From: Virgisporangium aurantiacum
Lineage (GTDB): Bacteria > Actinomycetota > Actinomycetes > Mycobacteriales > Micromonosporaceae
Length of the DNA stretch: 64,000 nucleotides
Assembly (NCBI RefSeq): GCF_016863635.1
Contig: NZ_BOPG01000032.1
Coordinates: 1 to 64,000 of the forward strand
Direction of reading: 5' to 3'
Within the stretch, counting starts at the first letter, position 1. Each line of letters begins with the position of its first letter. The position numbers were made by a program, and so were the translations under genes. Below are positions 60,481 through 64,000 of the stretch, in pieces. Below the pieces are notes generated by a model. The model did not search any database, was not told the DNA's origin, and saw only the letters and a program-made list of their open reading frames with translations.

Positions 60481-61233
60481 GTGCGATGGGCATGGCTGGA
60501 GATCGATGTACCGTGGGTGCTCGCCGGGGCGCTCGCGGTGTTCGTCGGCTACATGACGCTCGTGCTGCCGGCGTACCGCTGCTGGCGGTGGCCCCGGCTG
60601 TCCGAACCCGAACTGGACCGCCTGGAACGCGTGTCGCGCTGGCGCTACGCCGGCCACCTCGCGCTGGGCGGCGTGCTGCTGCTGGCTCCCGGCGTCACCG
60701 CCCGGAACCTCGGCCTCGCCCTGCCGACCGGCCGCGGCTGGGTCGCCGCCACCGGGATCACCATGGGGGCGATCGCGGTCGCCGTGCTGTTGGCACTGAA
60801 GCACTCGGTGGCGCACTCGGAGCACGGCTGTCACGACGGACGCGACGCGGCGGCGCGGCGCCGAGCGGTCCGGGACACCGTAGTCGGGTGTCTCGGCGAC
60901 ACCGTCGTGTTCATCGTGCTGCCGCCCGCCGTCGGGTACGGCGCCCTCGGGCTACCGCTCGCCCACGTCTCGGCCTTCACGGTTCTCGGCTACGGGTTCG
61001 TCCACCTCTCCCACCGGCTCTGGTCGATGCTGGGCTGGACCGCCGTGACCGCCGTCGCCGTCGCCGCCTACCTCATGACCGCGAGTGCCCTTCTGCCGGC
61101 CATCCTGCTGACCGCCGTGGCGGTCAGCAGGATCTACGCCGTGCCGATGCTCCCCGACGACCCGCCTGTGCGCCCGCCCCCGCGCCCACCGCTGGTGCTC
61201 GTCGATCCGCCAGGCCCGACGTCCGCATCGTGA
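60481..61233 (+). CDS. Polytopic membrane protein
   Basis: 250 residues from GTG 60481, with TACCGT (60469-60474) ending 6 nt before it, so leaderless. About six membrane helices, a His-rich cytosolic or outside stretch after helix 3 (LKHSVAHSEHGCHDGRDAA) that might bind a metal, and a Pro-rich C-terminal tail. Family not recognised. Confidence 0.65.
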   Translation: MRWAWLEIDVPWVLAGALAVFVGYMTLVLPAYRCWRWPRLSEPELDRLERVSRWRYAGHLALGGVLLLAPGVTARNLGLALPTGRGWVAATGITMGAIAVAVLLALKHSVAHSEHGCHDGRDAAARRRAVRDTVVGCLGDTVVFIVLPPAVGYGALGLPLAHVSAFTVLGYGFVHLSHRLWSMLGWTAVTAVAVAAYLMTASALLPAILLTAVAVSRIYAVPMLPDDPPVRPPPRPPLVLVDPPGPTSAS

Positions 61234-61341
61234 GACGGCAAACCGCGACCTCTTGTGGGAGAGAAGGGTCGGTTGCGGCAGACATTTGTTTCCAAGATCC
61301 GGGCGCGGATCGCTCACCCGGCCACAGACAATGAGTCGGCT

Positions 61342-61399
61342 GAGTTGATCGAGGAAGAATGGGTCTGTCATAGCAAGCCTCTTCTTCCACGGTCAACTT
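61342..61399. other. Long imperfect hairpin in a lower-GC island
   Basis: Arms 61342-61359 and 61382-61399 pair over 18 positions with one A-A mismatch and two wobbles, around a 22-nt loop (61360-61381). The surrounding ~200 nt (61234-61435) holds no convincing gene, looks lower in GC than its neighbours, and separates two convergent genes. It could be a bidirectional terminator or the remains of a small mobile element. Confidence 0.45.
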
Positions 61400-61435
61400 T
61401 GCCCGCGACTCCCGGTCACGGATGCCGGATGCGGA

Positions 61436-63046
61436 TCAGTACCGGAAGGAGCCGACCAGCGCGTTGAGCTCGGTGGCCATGCGGGCCAGTTCCATGGTCG
61501 CGATCTGCGTCTCGTTGACGCCCCTGGTGCTCTCGTTCGCCGCGTCGGCAATGCCGGTGATGTTCTCGGCGATCGTGCTGGCGCCGGTGGCGGCCTCGGT
61601 GATGCTGCGGCTGATCTCCTGCGAGGTGGCGGTCTGCTCCTCCACGGCGGCGGCGATCGTCTGCTGGTAGGCGTTGACCTGGCCGATGACGTCGGTGATC
61701 TCGCCGATGGCGCCGGCCGCACCGGCGACCCCGGACTGGATCGCCTCGATCCGGGCGGCGATGTCGCCGGTGGCCCGGGCGGTCTCCTGGGCCAGGTCCT
61801 TGACCTCGGAGGCGACCACGGCGAAGCCCTTGCCGCTCTCGCCGGCGCGGGCGGCCTCGATGGTGGCGTTGAGGGCGAGCAGGTTGGTCTGCTCCGCGAT
61901 CGCGTTGATGACCTGGAGCACGGCCCCGATCTCCCGGGAGGCGTCGCCGAGCGTGGTGACGCTGGTCGTCGCCTGCCCGGCCGAGTCCACGGCCGCGCCG
62001 GCGACGGTCGCGGCCTGGCTGGCGTTGGTGGCGATCTCGCGGATCGAGACCTCCATCTCCTCCGCGCCGGAGGCCACCGTCTGGACGCTGCGGGACACCT
62101 CCTCCGCGGAACTGGCCACCATCTCGGACTGGGTGGAGGACTCGGTGGCCGCCGCGGCGATGTGCGCGCTGGTCGCGGAGAGTTCCTCGGCGCTGGCCGC
62201 GACCGTCCGGGCGTTCTCGGCCACCGCGGCGACGACCCGGCGGGTCCGGTCGTTCGCCCGGTCGAGCGACGCCGCCATCGTGGCGATCTCGTCGCGGCCC
62301 CGGACGTCGGCGGTCTGCGTGAGGTCGCCGTCGGCGACCGCGTCGAGGACCCGTGAGACGGAACGCAGCGGGGGGACGATGCTCCGCTGGAGCGCGAACG
62401 CGATGGCCAGGGCGAGGAGCAACGCGAACACGCTGACGGCGATGATCCACAGGCGGGCCGACGATCCGGCGTCGTCGAGCTCCTTCTGGCTGGCCTTCGC
62501 GTCGGCCTGGGCGAGCGCGACGGCCTCGTCACCCGACGTGGCGATCGTGGTGAAGAGCTCGATCTCCCGGCCCAGGATCAGCCCGTCGGCGGCGACGCGG
62601 TCAGCGGCGGTACCCGACCGGTACAGCGCGACGATCTGCTGGTCGGTGGCGACGAAGTCGGTGAAGGCGGTCCGGATCGCGGCGACCGTGGCCCGGATCG
62701 CCGCGCTGTGCGCGAGCGACTCCAGCGCACCGAGCTCGTCCTGGAACGCGTCGGCGGCGGCGAGGAACTGCTTGCGGCTGTCGCTGCTGTCCGCGACGGC
62801 GTTGGGCAGGCCCCGCGCCACGTCGAAGGCGTAGGCGGTCTGCCATCCGTTGAAGTCGGCGCTGCGGAACTTGACCTGTTTCGCGGCCTCCACGACCAGG
62901 GCGGCGTCGTTCGCCTCGCCGGCCAGCCGGCTCTGCTTCGACGTCACGCTGTACCCGAGGGCGGCCACGCCGAGCAGCAACGCGAGCGTCACCACCGCGT
63001 TGACGGTCAGCCGGACGCCCACCGACACGTTGCTCGCCCATCCCAC
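61436..63046 (-). CDS. Methyl-accepting chemotaxis protein
   Basis: 536 residues from GTG 63046; GATACT (63053-63058 on the minus strand) ends 6 nt before it, so leaderless. N-terminal helix (about 12-35), a 4HB_MCP ligand domain of ~145 residues, second membrane helix (about 187-207), HAMP (about 208-262), and a coiled-coil signalling domain (about 275-530) with the hairpin tip around INAIAEQTNLLALNATIEAAR and GKGFAVVASEVKDLA. It signals through CheW/CheA to flagella. No other che genes here. Found only in motile actinomycetes or as orphans. Confidence 0.93.
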   Translation of the reverse strand: MGWASNVSVGVRLTVNAVVTLALLLGVAALGYSVTSKQSRLAGEANDAALVVEAAKQVKFRSADFNGWQTAYAFDVARGLPNAVADSSDSRKQFLAAADAFQDELGALESLAHSAAIRATVAAIRTAFTDFVATDQQIVALYRSGTAADRVAADGLILGREIELFTTIATSGDEAVALAQADAKASQKELDDAGSSARLWIIAVSVFALLLALAIAFALQRSIVPPLRSVSRVLDAVADGDLTQTADVRGRDEIATMAASLDRANDRTRRVVAAVAENARTVAASAEELSATSAHIAAAATESSTQSEMVASSAEEVSRSVQTVASGAEEMEVSIREIATNASQAATVAGAAVDSAGQATTSVTTLGDASREIGAVLQVINAIAEQTNLLALNATIEAARAGESGKGFAVVASEVKDLAQETARATGDIAARIEAIQSGVAGAAGAIGEITDVIGQVNAYQQTIAAAVEEQTATSQEISRSITEAATGASTIAENITGIADAANESTRGVNETQIATMELARMATELNALVGSFRY

Positions 63047-63167
63047 GCCCCCAGTATCGGGGCAGCACCCGGTGCCCGGAGCGGTTTCCGGATGGAACGG
63101 GACGGAACCCGATGGAACGCCTCTCCCATGGCCCATGAATGGACCCCGACGCAAGGAGAGGATCAGC

Positions 63168-64000
63168 GTGCCATTGAACATCACCGGAAGAATCCGGATT
63201 CTCGCGGGAGTGAGCCTCCTGGCGACCGGCGTGGTGGCCACCTCGGGGACCGCCGGCGCCGAGCCGACGGCCGCGCTGCCAGTCGCGCCCGCGCCCGCAC
63301 GCCCGGTCTACGTGACCAACTCGGACACCCCCAGCATCTCCACCTTCGCCGTCGACGTGGACACCGGACGCCCGACCCTGGCCGACGCGTCGGTCAAGGC
63401 GCGCGAGGGGGTGCGCCAGCTGGCCTTCACCTCGGACGGCCGGCGGGCCTGGGCGGCCAACGCCGACGAGATCGGCACGATCTCGGCCTACACGGTCGGA
63501 GCGGGTGGCCGGCTGGCCCCGGCGGGCACCGTCTACACCGGCGGAGACACCCCGCTGGGCATCGTCGTCACGCCGCGCGGGCACACCCTGTACGTCGCAC
63601 ACGTCGTCAGCAACACGGTGACTGCCTTCACGATCAACCCCGACGGCAGCCTCACCCCGATCGACACCGAGGCCACAGCGGTCGCCAACCCGCGCGGGCT
63701 GGCGCTGACGCCGGACGGCCGTTACCTGTACGCCGGGCACGGCGATCCGGGCCCGGGTCGGGACACCTCCGTCGGCGCGATCACCACGTTCGCCGTCAAC
63801 CGCGACGGCAGCCTCACCGCGGTCGGGGCGCCGATCCGGGTGGGCCGGTTCTGCGGGGCCATCACCGTGACACCCGACGGCCGCCGCCTCTACCTGGTCT
63901 GCCAGGACACCGACGGGATCGTCGGCTTCGCGATCGGCTCCACCGGGCAACTGACGCCGCTGCCCGGCTCGCCGTACCCGGTGGCGGACTGCCCCGAAGG
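63168..64000 (+). CDS. Secreted YVTN/lactonase-type beta-propeller, 5' part
   Basis: 277 codons up to the right edge, from GTG 63168 behind AGGAGAGG. Sec signal about 1-35 (ITGRIRILAGVSLLATGVVATSG, then TAGAEP). The mature chain is a seven-bladed-propeller type: repeats of VYVTNSDTPSISTFAVD, LAFTSDGRRAWAANAD, LTPDGRYLYAGHGD and similar, each ~45 residues. Close to the YVTN and 6-phosphogluconolactonase-like family; secreted members usually bind or sense rather than act on sugar phosphates. Cut before the stop. Confidence 0.85.
   Translation, partial: MPLNITGRIRILAGVSLLATGVVATSGTAGAEPTAALPVAPAPARPVYVTNSDTPSISTFAVDVDTGRPTLADASVKAREGVRQLAFTSDGRRAWAANADEIGTISAYTVGAGGRLAPAGTVYTGGDTPLGIVVTPRGHTLYVAHVVSNTVTAFTINPDGSLTPIDTEATAVANPRGLALTPDGRYLYAGHGDPGPGRDTSVGAITTFAVNRDGSLTAVGAPIRVGRFCGAITVTPDGRRLYLVCQDTDGIVGFAIGSTGQLTPLPGSPYPVADCPE

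Noticed and set aside
61255..61467. Possible short gene in the island between convergent genes
   Set aside because: No ribosome binding site or leaderless box, no family resemblance, and it overlaps the long hairpin and the 3' end of the chemoreceptor gene.

Overview
This is a high-GC chromosomal stretch from an actinomycete. The gene content (SigE-family sigma factors paired with single-pass membrane proteins, LuxR/SARP regulators, many Sec-secreted unknowns, a QcrB-type cytochrome b, a CE2-type esterase) and the many leaderless starts point to Micromonosporaceae. A complete methyl-accepting chemotaxis protein suggests a genus with motile spores, such as Actinoplanes or Dactylosporangium. 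The genus is inference; no rRNA or other marker gene is present. I see no tRNA, rRNA, CRISPR array or intact insertion sequence. The window looks like an accessory-rich chromosome arm made of short operons, about 57 genes and two gene fragments.

Layout. 1-13.2 kb: a cut L,D-transpeptidase-like lipoprotein, a LuxR-type regulator with a small secreted partner, a large secreted subtilase behind a palindrome, an AfsR-like SARP facing a small secreted protein whose promoter carries helical-phase direct repeats, a VanZ-like protein with an OmpR-type two-component pair, and a secreted unknown. 13.2-18.3 kb: a surface-glycan block with an epimerase, a family 2 glycosyltransferase, a UDP-sugar dehydrogenase and a large polytopic membrane protein. 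18.3-25.6 kb: small regulatory units, namely a GNAT enzyme, an ArsR/AHSA1 operon with its operator, a NarL-type two-component system, and a DUF998/DGPF/ECF42 operon with a matching ECF42 promoter.

25.6-30.7 kb is the most interesting part: three translationally coupled genes on the minus strand encode a DUF4062 plus inactive-STAND-like protein, a MoxR AAA+ ATPase, and a protein fusing a degenerate vWA module to about twelve membrane helices. This looks like a MoxR/vWA-type biological conflict (immune) system with a membrane effector. Next to it lies an orphan QcrB-like cytochrome b that has lost both ligands of one haem and the acid of the quinol-oxidation motif, then a leaderless P450. 34.2-35.5 kb is a patch of gene remnants around a phage-like M15-type gene, followed by a TerD-vWA fusion.

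36.8-55 kb alternates regulators and envelope proteins: two SigE-family sigma factors that share one promoter motif, a CE2/SGNH esterase under a ROK-type operator, a DUF1918 protein, a peptidoglycan-binding lipoprotein, a tandem GNAT, a PAS-GGDEF diguanylate cyclase, a DUF308 protein, an XRE regulator facing a carboxymuconolactone-decarboxylase-like protein without its cysteines, and an ArsR-type regulator facing a questin-oxidase-like gene. 55-64 kb: a polytopic membrane protein coupled to a histidine phosphatase, a complete TctCBA tricarboxylate transporter, a membrane protein, the chemoreceptor, and a secreted beta-propeller cut by the right edge.

Regulation is readable here. Several operons carry dyad or direct-repeat operators next to their own regulator, and at least thirteen genes have a TAnnnT-like -10 box 6-8 nt before the start codon, so they are probably leaderless. 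All family names come from reading motifs and overall protein pattern; no database search was run.
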